A stretch of 64,000 bases of DNA. It comes from Eggerthellaceae bacterium (GTDB lineage: Bacteria; Actinomycetota; Coriobacteriia; Coriobacteriales; Eggerthellaceae). Made by a program: the position numbers and the translations under genes. The stretch covers positions 1 through 64,000 of the forward strand of contig CAJTDS010000008.1 in NCBI GenBank assembly GCA_910575165.1, written 5' to 3'. Below, piece after piece: positions 17,186-25,965 of the stretch. Positions within the stretch are counted from its first letter, which is position 1. Each line of letters begins with the position of its first letter. The notes beneath the pieces were generated by a model that was not told the origin of the DNA, ran no database searches, and was given only the letters and a program-made list of their open reading frames with translations.

Positions 17186-19816
17186 TCACGCCTTCACGGC
17201 GTACTTCCACACTCCGTCTACGAGCGCGCGCTCCACTTCCCCGGTACGGACCAGATGCTCCAGGTAGGCGTCCACTTCGCAGTACATGATGAACCGCTTC
17301 ATGAACGGAACGGACGACCAGGAATCGGTGCGCGTGCTCCATGGAATGGTTTTAGCAACATCCGTGCCAACCACACCGGGCTTGGCCGCGATCGCCCCCC
17401 GAATCTCTTCCAAGCGGCTGCGCACCCTGTCGGCTATGGTCCGCGCGCGCTCCCTCACCTGCTGCTGGGCGAGCACGCGGCGGGCAGGCCCGTGGCCCAC
17501 GAAGCCGCGGTCGAAGTCCAGGCAGGCGATGCGCTCCATGGTGTCCAGCTGCGCCTGCACCAGATCGGCGTCGCTGCCGTCGAAGGAGCCCATGACGCAA
17601 GGGTTCACCTCCATGAGCACCGCGTCGCCGAAGAACACCGAGCGGCTCTGCTCGTGCAGCAGCGCCGCATGGCCCACGGTATGGCCGGCAACCCCTACCA
17701 CGCGAAAGTCCTGGCTGCCCACCGAGATCGTCTCCCCGTCCTCCACGAAGGTGACCCGGTCGCGGTCGAAGCGGCCGCCGCCCTGCTCGGCCACGGCGAC
17801 GTAAGCCGCAAGCTCGGCCATCTCCGCGCTCCCAAGGCCCAGCCGCTCCATCTTTTCCAGCAGCTCCCGGCGAAACGCCTCGGTCTGCTCGTAGGCCACA
17901 GCGTCGGCGTCGGCGCGGGTCATGAAAATGCGGCCGTCGGGTCCGCCCACGGAAAAGGCCAGGCCGCGATGGTCGAAGTGGTGGTGAGTCAAAAACACGT
18001 CCACGCTTTCGGGGGCGAAACCTATCTGGCGTCGGGCCAAGGTGATGGCCTCCAGGGAGCGCTCCTCGCACACGCCCGTGTCCACCAGCAGCGCGCGCTC
18101 GCCGCAATCGACGAAGTAGGCGTTGGTGGGGTCGTGGGATCTCAGCCCCGTGGGCACCGAGATGCAGTAGATGGGCGGATCGTCGACCACCTGGGTGTAG
18201 GACTTCGGGGCAACTTCGTCCTTGGCCCGCTCGAAGCGCTCGGCCACCTCGTCGCGACGCACCTTGCCCGCATCGTCGCGGCCGATGTCGTCGACGAACA
18301 GCACGTAGCGGGGCTTCTTGTAGCTGGCGAGGGACCTCTTGCACCAGTCCTGGATGTCAGCTTTGGACAGCTCCACGCCCGGTTCCGGCTGCACGACGGC
18401 GGCCACGGCCTCGCCCATGACCGGATCGGCGGTGCCCAGCACCACCACGTCGGCCACGCCGGGATGCTCGGACACGACGCGCTCCACCTCGCCGATGAAC
18501 ACGTTCTCGCCGCCCGACTTGATGATGTCCCGCTTGCGGGATACCAGCGTGCAGTAGCCCTGGGCATCGCGCACCATGATATCGCCTGTGCGCAGCCAGC
18601 CGTCCTCGGTGAACGCGCGCTGCGTAAGCTCGGGCTGGTTCCAGTACCCGGCCATCACCGCGCCGGAGCGCACCTGGGCCTCGCCGGCCACGCCGGGTCC
18701 CACCTCGCGCCCTTCCTCGTCCACCACCCGCAGCTCAAGCCCCGTCATGGGCCGCCCCACGCTCTCCAGCAACGGCGACTTGTCCTGCAGCATCTGGCGC
18801 GTGATGACCAGCGTGGTGCCCAGGCCGCTTTCGGACTGGCCCCAGCCGTAGTTGAGCACGGCGTTGGGGAAATGGCGGTAGATGGACCCGATCATGCGAT
18901 GGCTCGTGGCGCCGGCGGCGCTTTGCACCAGCTGCACCGAGGACAGGTCGTAGTCGTCGATGGTGGGACAATGGAGCAGCCGCAGGTAGGTGATGGGCGG
19001 CAGCAGGATCATGTGGGTGACGCGGCGCCGCTCGATCTCGGCCAGGATGTTCTCAGCCGAAAACACCGCGCAGATGACAAGGGTGGCTCCGGCGGCGAAG
19101 GCCATGGTGAACCAGCTGTGGCCGCCATGATGCTCGAGCGGGCACTGGATGAGCACCACGGGGTGCTCGCAGGACTCTATGGCGCTGGAATCCAGCACGC
19201 CGGCCAGCTCCACCAAATCGGCGCGGTGGGTGCGGCGGGCGCCCTTCGGCAGGCCGGTGGAGCCGCCGGTGAACTGGATGCGCGAGAACGACTCGGCGTC
19301 GGCGAACAGCTCGGGCTCGACGGCGGAAGCCTCCCCTCGCGCCCGATCCAGATCGACCACCTCCACGCCGCACAGCGACTTGGCCACCGGCGCCTTGGCG
19401 TTTCCGGCCCGCGTGCAGGCAAGGGCGATCGGGTCGTCCATGAGCTCCACCGCTTCAGCCACCTTCTCGGCGAAGTCGGCCGCGAACACGAGCACCGAGG
19501 CGCCGGAGGACTGCAGCAGGTAGGCCAGCTCGCGGGCGATGTGCTTGAAGTTGATGGGCACAACCGCCGCCCCCAGCTTCTGCGCCGCGTAGTAGACCTC
19601 GAGAATCTCGATGCAGTTGGGAAGCAGATAGGCCACCCGGTCGCCCGCCGCAGCTCCCAACCGGGCGGCAAGCACGTCGGCGGTACGGTTGACCTCGTCA
19701 TTGAGCTGGGCATACGTCAGCTCCTGGTCTTTGAAGACCACGGCCGTCCTGTCGGGAACGCGCCGGACGGAAGCCAGCAGCGGTTCGGCAACGTTGGAGA
19801 AGCGGTCCGTATCCAT
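17186..19816 (-). CDS. Acyl-CoA ligase fused to a metallo-beta-lactamase-fold hydrolase
   Basis: An 876-residue two-domain protein. Residues 1-535 are an AMP-forming acyl-CoA synthetase with the P-loop QFTGGSTGLPKGA (181-193), the A5-type motif YGWGQSESGLG, the TGDIM aspartate near 412 and the catalytic lysine in DDAGKVRRDEV (about 518). Residues 545-876 are a metallo-beta-lactamase fold with HHHFDH (611-616), H712 in GHTVGH, D731 in FFGDAV and H775 in GHGP, so every zinc ligand is kept. The first domain would make acyl-CoA from acid, ATP and CoA. The second resembles glyoxalase-II-type thioester hydrolases, so one chain may both form and cleave a thioester, or the second domain may act on another ester. 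It follows the crotonase by 118 bases and precedes the dehydrogenase by 24. Confidence 0.9.
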   Translation of the reverse strand: MDTDRFSNVAEPLLASVRRVPDRTAVVFKDQELTYAQLNDEVNRTADVLAARLGAAAGDRVAYLLPNCIEILEVYYAAQKLGAAVVPINFKHIARELAYLLQSSGASVLVFAADFAEKVAEAVELMDDPIALACTRAGNAKAPVAKSLCGVEVVDLDRARGEASAVEPELFADAESFSRIQFTGGSTGLPKGARRTHRADLVELAGVLDSSAIESCEHPVVLIQCPLEHHGGHSWFTMAFAAGATLVICAVFSAENILAEIERRRVTHMILLPPITYLRLLHCPTIDDYDLSSVQLVQSAAGATSHRMIGSIYRHFPNAVLNYGWGQSESGLGTTLVITRQMLQDKSPLLESVGRPMTGLELRVVDEEGREVGPGVAGEAQVRSGAVMAGYWNQPELTQRAFTEDGWLRTGDIMVRDAQGYCTLVSRKRDIIKSGGENVFIGEVERVVSEHPGVADVVVLGTADPVMGEAVAAVVQPEPGVELSKADIQDWCKRSLASYKKPRYVLFVDDIGRDDAGKVRRDEVAERFERAKDEVAPKSYTQVVDDPPIYCISVPTGLRSHDPTNAYFVDCGERALLVDTGVCEERSLEAITLARRQIGFAPESVDVFLTHHHFDHRGLAFSVGGPDGRIFMTRADADAVAYEQTEAFRRELLEKMERLGLGSAEMAELAAYVAVAEQGGGRFDRDRVTFVEDGETISVGSQDFRVVGVAGHTVGHAALLHEQSRSVFFGDAVLMEVNPCVMGSFDGSDADLVQAQLDTMERIACLDFDRGFVGHGPARRVLAQQQVRERARTIADRVRSRLEEIRGAIAAKPGVVGTDVAKTIPWSTRTDSWSSVPFMKRFIMYCEVDAYLEHLVRTGEVERALVDGVWKYAVKA

Positions 19817-19934
19817 GAGATGAAACCCGCCTTTCGGGAACGCGACGCCAAAGCGCGCGCAAGCTCTACCCCAGGAGGCGGGGCCGGGATCGCGCGCCCG
19901 GCCCCACTGTACCCTACACGGTTGAAACGTAAAG

Positions 19935-20696
19935 CTACTTGCTGAAGCGCTCCATGGTTTTGGCGTAGGCCGCCGTGGTGGTGCAGAAGGGCGAGGCCGT
20001 GGACTCCGCCTGCATGCACGCGTTCAGGTTGCCGTCGGCCAGGGAGTTCAGGATGCCCTTGGTGATCTGGATGGAAGGCGCGGGCATGGAGGCCACGGTG
20101 CGGGCCAGGTCCATGGCGACGGACTCCAGCTCCTCGGGGGTGGTCAGGCGGTTGACCAGGCCCCAGTCGTGCATCTTCGATGCGGGGATCTTGCCGCCGA
20201 TGTAGAGGATCTCCTTGGCACGCTGCATGCCCACCAGCTTGGGCAGCATGTCCATCATGCCCATCTCGGGGATGATGCCGATCTGGCAGAACGCCGGCAC
20301 AAAGGAGGTGCGCTCGGTCGCCACCACCAAATCGGAGGCCAGGGTCATGGCGAAGGCGCCGCCCACCGCGTAACGGTCCACCATGGCGACGATGGGCTTG
20401 GCCATGGTGCGCATGCGCTGGATGAGGTGCACGTAGTTCAGAAACGTGGCGCGGGCCTCTTCGGGCGTGGGCTTGTGGTCGGACTGGCTGAGGTCTCCCC
20501 CGCTGGAGAACACGTCGCCCTCGCCGCGCAGCAGCACAGCACGCACGTCGTCATCGGCATCGCCGGCGGCCAGCAGGCCGTCGAGCTTGATCATCATGGC
20601 GGCGGAGATGGCGTTCTTCTTGGCGGGCTGGTTCAGGTAGATCACCTGGACGCCGTCTACGGGGGCGTCGGCGTACACAACGTCTTTGTCGGACAT
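19935..20696 (-). CDS. Enoyl-CoA hydratase/isomerase (crotonase family, CaiD-like)
   Basis: A 253-residue crotonase-fold protein. The oxyanion-hole segments are FSSGGDLS and YAVGGAFAMTLASDLVVATERTSFVPAFCQIGIIPEMGMMDMLPKLVG. The usual catalytic glutamate of the second motif is shifted or replaced, since this family varies there, so hydratase, racemase-like or isomerase activity cannot be separated by eye. Context (ligase, CaiA-like dehydrogenase, CaiB-like transferases) recalls CaiD. ATG 20696 follows AAGGAAC; the longer frame to 20756 would swallow its sigma-54 promoter. Confidence 0.88.
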   Translation of the reverse strand: MSDKDVVYADAPVDGVQVIYLNQPAKKNAISAAMMIKLDGLLAAGDADDDVRAVLLRGEGDVFSSGGDLSQSDHKPTPEEARATFLNYVHLIQRMRTMAKPIVAMVDRYAVGGAFAMTLASDLVVATERTSFVPAFCQIGIIPEMGMMDMLPKLVGMQRAKEILYIGGKIPASKMHDWGLVNRLTTPEELESVAMDLARTVASMPAPSIQITKGILNSLADGNLNACMQAESTASPFCTTTAAYAKTMERFSK

Positions 20697-20739
20697 CGGT
20701 CGTTCCTTCCGTTCGGAAAATCCATGCACGACCTTCTTT

Positions 20740-20755
20740 TGCATATTTCGTGCCA
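20740..20755 (-). promoter_or_regulatory. Sigma-54 promoter of the crotonase gene
   Basis: TGGCACGAAATATGCA on the minus strand matches TGGCACG-N4-TTGCW except for A in place of the first T of the -12 box. The predicted start site is about 33 bases before the ATG. It lies directly after the terminator of the reductase gene, so it would restart transcription for the crotonase/ligase/dehydrogenase genes. Confidence 0.75.
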
Positions 20756-20772
20756 ACCTCGCATGTATATGG

Positions 20773-20810
20773 AAAAACGGTCCGCACCCCCGAAGGATGC
20801 GGACCGTTTT
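20773..20810 (-). terminator. Terminator of the OYE-type reductase gene
   Basis: A perfect 13-bp stem (20774-20786 with 20798-20810) has an 11-base loop and TTTTT on the minus strand. It ends the MFS-reductase unit 23 bases past its stop codon. Confidence 0.88.
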
Positions 20811-20832
20811 CGGAATCGCTTCGCGCGAATGG

Positions 20833-22974
20833 CTACAGTGCGCAGGCGGCCACGTAGCCGGCCTTGGTGGCGTCGGCGATGCGGGCGGGCTCGTTGCAGT
20901 CGCCAGCCATGTACACCTCGACGTTCTGGCGGAGCAGCTCCTCGTACAGCTCGTGGTTCTCGCTGAGGCCCAGGGTCACGGCCACGGTCTTGCCGGGCAC
21001 GAACAGGTCTTCCTCATGGGTGACCGGCTTGCCGTTCTCATCCTTGAGCGGCTTGCCGTTGGCGTCCTTCTCGGGCACGGTCGTGATACACTTCACGCCC
21101 TGCTCGGTGATCTCCACCACGCGGGTAAGGGGATGCAGGCTCACGTTCTCGGCCTTCTTGAACTGGCTGGTGAGGCCAAAGCGCTCGGAGGGGCTCACGT
21201 CGTAGCCGATCTTCTTGCCCTCCTCGATGATGCCGGTGGTGCGGCCGGTCTCCATGCACAGGTGCCCCAGCTCGCAACCGGGCAGGCCGCCGCCGATGAT
21301 AGCCACCTCGCGCGAGATGGGCCAGGTCATCTTCGCGGTCATCTCGCGGGCGAACGACGGGGTGTAGTGGGCCTTCAGGAACCAGGAGCCGCCCTTCCAC
21401 ATAATCTTGTTGAACAGGCCCTTCTTGCCCTTGGGCGCATGGCCGTTGAGCATCTCCAGGAAGTCGTGGGACATGACCACGTTCTTGCCGTCGGAGCCGG
21501 GCACGTCGATGCCGATGGGGTTGCCGCCCACGGCCACGATGGCGGCGTCGGGCTTCACCTGGGCCACCAGCTCGGGCGTGACCTTGGTCTTCAGGTGCAC
21601 GGTGATTTCCGGGTGTTCCTTCATCTGATGGGTCAGGTAGTCCAGATAGCGCTCATGGTAGGGGCTGAAGATGGCGCTCATCTTCACGCAGCCGCCGATG
21701 CGGGGACCTTCCTCGTAGAGGTCCACCTTGTGGCCGCACTGGGCGGCGGTCAGCGCGGCGTTCAGGCCGGCCGGGCCGGAGCCGATGACCATGACCTTCT
21801 TGGGATGGTCGGTCTTGGGGTACATGGGGTGCAGCAGCTCGGCGCCCAGGTGCGGGTTCACGCCGCAGTAGACCAGGTCCTTGCCGCGGGAGACCACGTC
21901 GTCGATGCAGCGGCAGCACACGATGCACTTGCGCATCTCGGCGGTGCGGTCCTCCATGACCTTCAGCGGCAGCGCCGGGTCGGCGATGGAGTAACGCAGA
22001 CCGGCGATGACATCGCACTTGCCGTCCCGCAGGTTCTGCTCCATCACCGTGGGGTCGGTGTTGCGGTAGCCCTGGCCCACCGGCTTCTTCGCCACGGTCT
22101 TGATCTGCTCGGAGATGTACATCCAGTGGCCGTCCTCGATGCCCTTAGTGGTCAGGGGCACGCTGGTCTCATGCCAACCCACGGACAGGTCGTGCATGTC
22201 CAGGCCCGCCTCTTCCATCCACTGGGCGATCTGGAGCGACTCCTCCATGGACAGGCCGCTGCCGTTGGCGGTCTTGATGAAGTCCACCGGCGACCAGCGC
22301 ACCACGATGGGGTAATCCGGGCCCACGGCCTCGCGCACCTCGCGGATGATTTCCAGGGTAAGGCGGGCGCGGTTCTCAAGGCTTCCGCCGTACTGGTCGG
22401 TACGGTTGTTGGTGGCCTGGCTCATGAAGCGGCTCATGACGCCGCCCACGCCGGCCATGACCTCAACGGCGTCGAAGCCGGCCTTCTTGCAGACCAGGGT
22501 GGCGTTGACGAACATCTTCTTGAACTCGGCGATCTGCTCGAGCGTCATGGCCTTGAAGCCGCCCATCATGGGGATGACGGCGATGTCGGAGGGACCGTAG
22601 GCGCTCTCCTTGTCCTCGCCCTCGAACTTCAGGTCGTGGACGCAGTAGATCTGGGCGCAGATGAGGCCGTCGTGCTTGTGCACCGGGTCCACCATGTAGG
22701 TCTTCAGCTCGTCGACGCAGCTGTCGTCGTAGGCGCAGGGCAGCGGATGCAGCCCCTCGATGTTGGTGCGCTTCCAAGGGCAGATGGTCTGGATAATCAT
22801 GCCCGTACCGCCGGCGGCACGCTCCTCAAGATAGTTGGCCAGCATCTCGGTGGGATGGTTCTCCCCATCGACGTAGCCCATACCCGGGGACATGGAGGTG
22901 GTGATCATACGGTTGCGCATGGTCACGCCGTTGACCTTCAACGGCGAACCGAGGATGGGGTACTCTTTGCTCAT
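20833..22974 (-). CDS. NADH:flavin oxidoreductase of the BaiCD/BaiH/2,4-dienoyl-CoA reductase family
   Basis: A 713-residue Old-Yellow-Enzyme-type flavoprotein. Residues 1-335 are the FMN barrel, with the family signature QATNNRTDQYGGSLENRARLTLEIIREVREAVG. A 4Fe-4S motif CIVCCRC at 350-356, with C370 completing it, follows. Residues 392 to the end form the FAD/NAD(P) Rossmann region with MVIGSGPAGLNAALTAAQCGHKVDLYEEG. Such enzymes reduce enoyl- or dienoyl-CoA thioesters or enones; BaiCD/BaiH act in bile-acid dehydroxylation. It follows the first MFS carrier by 87 bases and ends at a strong terminator. The substrate is unknown. Confidence 0.9.
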   Translation of the reverse strand: MSKEYPILGSPLKVNGVTMRNRMITTSMSPGMGYVDGENHPTEMLANYLEERAAGGTGMIIQTICPWKRTNIEGLHPLPCAYDDSCVDELKTYMVDPVHKHDGLICAQIYCVHDLKFEGEDKESAYGPSDIAVIPMMGGFKAMTLEQIAEFKKMFVNATLVCKKAGFDAVEVMAGVGGVMSRFMSQATNNRTDQYGGSLENRARLTLEIIREVREAVGPDYPIVVRWSPVDFIKTANGSGLSMEESLQIAQWMEEAGLDMHDLSVGWHETSVPLTTKGIEDGHWMYISEQIKTVAKKPVGQGYRNTDPTVMEQNLRDGKCDVIAGLRYSIADPALPLKVMEDRTAEMRKCIVCCRCIDDVVSRGKDLVYCGVNPHLGAELLHPMYPKTDHPKKVMVIGSGPAGLNAALTAAQCGHKVDLYEEGPRIGGCVKMSAIFSPYHERYLDYLTHQMKEHPEITVHLKTKVTPELVAQVKPDAAIVAVGGNPIGIDVPGSDGKNVVMSHDFLEMLNGHAPKGKKGLFNKIMWKGGSWFLKAHYTPSFAREMTAKMTWPISREVAIIGGGLPGCELGHLCMETGRTTGIIEEGKKIGYDVSPSERFGLTSQFKKAENVSLHPLTRVVEITEQGVKCITTVPEKDANGKPLKDENGKPVTHEEDLFVPGKTVAVTLGLSENHELYEELLRQNVEVYMAGDCNEPARIADATKAGYVAACAL

Positions 22975-23061
22975 GCGGACAGCCTTTCCCTTTCTGTTCC
23001 ATTATCGATCGAGCGGCCGGCAACGAGCCCGAAAGCCCGCCCCAGCCGCGGTGAGCCGAAG

Positions 23062-24327
23062 CTACTTCTTCCACGCCCTTTGCGAGACCTTGATGGTGAG
23101 CGGCACCAAGACTACCGCCAGCACGTACATCGCGATAACCACCAGGAAGCACAGGTCGTAGCTGCCGGTGGTGTCGTAGATCATGCCGTAGACCACGAAC
23201 GAGATAGCGGTGAACACGAAGATGCCCGTAGACACCCAGGAGTAGATCTGGGAGTAGTTGATGGATCCGAAGGCGGTGCGGGCGAGCATGGGCGCGATGA
23301 CCGTAAGGCCCGCGTAGCCGCCGCCGAAGATGACCATGCCGGCGTAGAAGACCATGACGTTGCCGCCGGCGATGTAGGCAAGGAAGATGCCGATGGCACC
23401 GGCCGCGGCGGAGATGATGCCCGTCCAGCGCACGCCGATGATGTCGTTGAGGGCGCCCAGGACCAACTTGAACACGATGCCGCCTACCATCATGATGGAC
23501 ACGGCCATGGCGCCGGCCGCGGCCCCCAGCTCGCCGCGGGTGCAGATGGCGGGAATCTGCTGGAAGAACGCCGCGCACATGACGAAGATGCCGGCAACCA
23601 GCACGAGCATGTACAGGCCCGGGGAGCGGCGCGCCTGCTCCATGGTAGCACCCTGGCCCTCGTACTCGTCGGCCTCCTTCATCGCCTCGGCCTTGGTCTC
23701 GCCGGGCTTGTCGCCGGCGCCGTAGGGAAGCAGCCCCATGACCTCGGGACTCTTGCGCACGAACAGCACCGTGAGCGCCACGGAGACCACGGTGGTGAAG
23801 ATGGACATGATGGAGCGGGCGGTCTGCCAGTCGTACATGGAGATGAGCTGCTGGCCGATGGGGCTGGCGAACGCACCGATCAAGGAGAGCACCGCCGCGG
23901 TGATGGAGATGGCGATGCCAGCATTCTTCTTGAACCACGTGTTCACGAGAACGGGAGCCGCAAGGTACATGAAGAAGCCGGCGGTGATGCCGAAGACCAC
24001 ACCGTAGAGGTTCCACTGCCACAGCTCCGTGGCATAGGCGCTCGCCCAGGAGGCCAAGCCGAAAGCAGCCGAGACGATGGCCAAGATCCAGCGGGGGTTG
24101 CCCTTCTGGAGAATGCGGCCGGCGAACGGGGCGACGATGGCGGACACGATGGGCTGGATGGTCCGATACATGGTGGTATCGGTCTGCGTCCACCCGAACT
24201 GGTCCATGACCGGCGCCACGAAGATGCCGGACGTGTTGGCGATGACGCCCGTGGGAATTGAGTAGAACCCGATGCACCCGAGAACGACGAGCCAGGCCCA
24301 AACGGTTCCCTTCTTGGAAGAGCTCAT
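23062..24327 (-). CDS. MFS transporter, oxalate/formate antiporter (OFA) type, paralogue 1
   Basis: A 421-residue, 12-helix carrier. It starts MSSSKKGTVWAWLVVLGCIGFYSIPTGVIANTSGIF and contains FAGRILQKGNPRW between helices 2 and 3 and SPEVMGLLPYGAG in the central loop. These segments recur in the two paralogues downstream and place it in the OFA branch of monocarboxylate carriers. ATG 24327 follows AGGAGGG. A perfect sigma-54 promoter lies 94 bases upstream. It probably imports or exchanges the acid handled by this island, or its product. Confidence 0.9.
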   Translation of the reverse strand: MSSSKKGTVWAWLVVLGCIGFYSIPTGVIANTSGIFVAPVMDQFGWTQTDTTMYRTIQPIVSAIVAPFAGRILQKGNPRWILAIVSAAFGLASWASAYATELWQWNLYGVVFGITAGFFMYLAAPVLVNTWFKKNAGIAISITAAVLSLIGAFASPIGQQLISMYDWQTARSIMSIFTTVVSVALTVLFVRKSPEVMGLLPYGAGDKPGETKAEAMKEADEYEGQGATMEQARRSPGLYMLVLVAGIFVMCAAFFQQIPAICTRGELGAAAGAMAVSIMMVGGIVFKLVLGALNDIIGVRWTGIISAAAGAIGIFLAYIAGGNVMVFYAGMVIFGGGYAGLTVIAPMLARTAFGSINYSQIYSWVSTGIFVFTAISFVVYGMIYDTTGSYDLCFLVVIAMYVLAVVLVPLTIKVSQRAWKK

Positions 24328-24420
24328 GTACCCTCCTTTGACGTTCCTCTGCGCTGCGCAGCCGCAGCCGCAACTGTCATTCCCGCCTCGCTGCGAGGCG
24401 GATTCCTTAGCGGTAAGTTG

Positions 24421-24436
24421 AGCAAATATCGTGCCA
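24421..24436 (-). promoter_or_regulatory. Sigma-54 promoter of MFS 1 and the reductase
   Basis: TGGCACGATATTTGCT on the minus strand is a full match to TGGCACG-N4-TTGCW. The predicted start site is about 83 bases before the MFS ATG. It serves a two-gene unit ending at the terminator at 20773. Confidence 0.85.
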
Positions 24437-24536
24437 ACCGTCGACGGAAAAGCGGCGCCTAAAGCCTCGCCGCGGCCTGCCGATGACGGAACCGGCAGAA
24501 ACACGGCGGCCGGGAAGCGCCCTTGGTGAAGGCGGG

Positions 24537-25802
24537 CTACACCCAGAGCCTGCGGGCGGAGCGCACCACCACCGGACAGAGGATGGCGCACAGGACGTAG
24601 ATGGCGATGACCAGCACGAAATCGGCCGTGAAGCTGCCCGTGACGTCGTAGAGGAAGGACAGGGCGAAGCCGGCCAGGGCCGACAGGAGCGATATGCCCG
24701 AGGACACCCAGGAGTAGATCTCGGAGAAATGAGCCGAGCCGAAGCCCTGGCTGCCCAGTAGCGGGCTCACGATGGACAGGGCCGAATAGCCCAGCCCGAA
24801 CAGCGCCGTGCCGAGGAAGAACAGCGCGGCGTTCGCGCCGGAGACGAGAATGATGGCTACGCCGGCGGCGCCGAACACGCTGGAGGTGATGCCGGCGCGC
24901 ACGGCTCCCACCTTGTCGGCAAGCCAGCCGAACCCGGGCTTGCCAACGATGGAGCCCACCATGGCGATGGACACCGCGTAGGCGCCCACCATGGCTCCCA
25001 GCTCGCCGGTGGAGCAGTAGGCGGAAAGATGCTGCACCAGCGTGGCGCAGAAGCCGAAGCCGCCCGCCACCAAAATCAGCAGGTAAAGAGCCGGAGAGCG
25101 GCGGGCCTGGGAAGCCGTCGCGCCCTGTTCGACCAACATGACCGACGCCTTCGCCCCCTGGGAACCTTCCTTCGCACGCTCGGCCCGCTCGGGATTCGCC
25201 CCGTAGGGAAGCACGCCCATGGACTCGGGGCTGCGCCGCAACAGCAAGGCCGTGGGCAGCGCGGAGAGCAGCATGCAGGCGACGCTCATGACCACGCGGG
25301 CTGTCTGCCAGCTCGACGCGTCGATGATCACCTGGGTGATGGGGCTGCACACTGCAGCGAACACGCCGATAAACGCGCTCGCCACGCCGATAGCAAGGCC
25401 GTTTCGCTTCCTGAACCAGATGTTGACGATGGTGGGAAGCGCAAGGAACAGGATGAATCCGGCGCACACGCCGTAGACGGCGCCGTAGACGACCCACTGC
25501 CAAGGCTGCGTGTACAACGCGCAGGCCATGGCGTTTGCGCCGAAGACCACCGAGGTGGCCGTAAGCACCCAGCGCGGGTTGAGCCGGGCGAGCACCTTGC
25601 CGGCAAAGGGGGCGGTGGCTGCGGCGACCAGCTGCTGAACGATGAGGTAGAGGGTGGTCTGGGTCCGGGACCAGCCGAACTCGTCCATGATGGGCTGCAC
25701 GTACACGCCCTGGCAGTTGCCGATGACGCCTACGGGCACGGCGTAGAAGGCGATGCACGCCACCAGGATGACCCATGCGTAATGGACTTTCCGACCCGCC
25801 AT
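24537..25802 (-). CDS. MFS transporter, OFA type, paralogue 2
   Basis: A 421-residue, 12-helix carrier clearly related to its neighbours: MAGRKVHYAWVILVACIAFYAVPVGVIGNCQGVYVQPIMDEFGWSRTQT, FAGKVLARLNPRW and SPESMGVLPYGAN. No sigma-54 element lies directly upstream, so it is probably co-transcribed with the CoA-transferase gene 163 bases upstream. The 209 bases between it and the next carrier hold an inverted pair CTGCCG/CGGCAG near 24480 and the next promoter. Confidence 0.9.
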   Translation of the reverse strand: MAGRKVHYAWVILVACIAFYAVPVGVIGNCQGVYVQPIMDEFGWSRTQTTLYLIVQQLVAAATAPFAGKVLARLNPRWVLTATSVVFGANAMACALYTQPWQWVVYGAVYGVCAGFILFLALPTIVNIWFRKRNGLAIGVASAFIGVFAAVCSPITQVIIDASSWQTARVVMSVACMLLSALPTALLLRRSPESMGVLPYGANPERAERAKEGSQGAKASVMLVEQGATASQARRSPALYLLILVAGGFGFCATLVQHLSAYCSTGELGAMVGAYAVSIAMVGSIVGKPGFGWLADKVGAVRAGITSSVFGAAGVAIILVSGANAALFFLGTALFGLGYSALSIVSPLLGSQGFGSAHFSEIYSWVSSGISLLSALAGFALSFLYDVTGSFTADFVLVIAIYVLCAILCPVVVRSARRLWV

Positions 25803-25965
25803 AGAAACGCTTCCTTCCCTCGCGAAAGGCGGGGCGAAGCCCGTGGCCCCGCCCCGCGATCATCATCTGCGCTCGCAAGCGCCTAGCGGCCCTATCCCGC
25901 AAAGCGCCCTCTGCGACGCCTCGCCGCGCACCAGGGCGCAACGGGGAGCCGGCCCTCCCGGCGCC

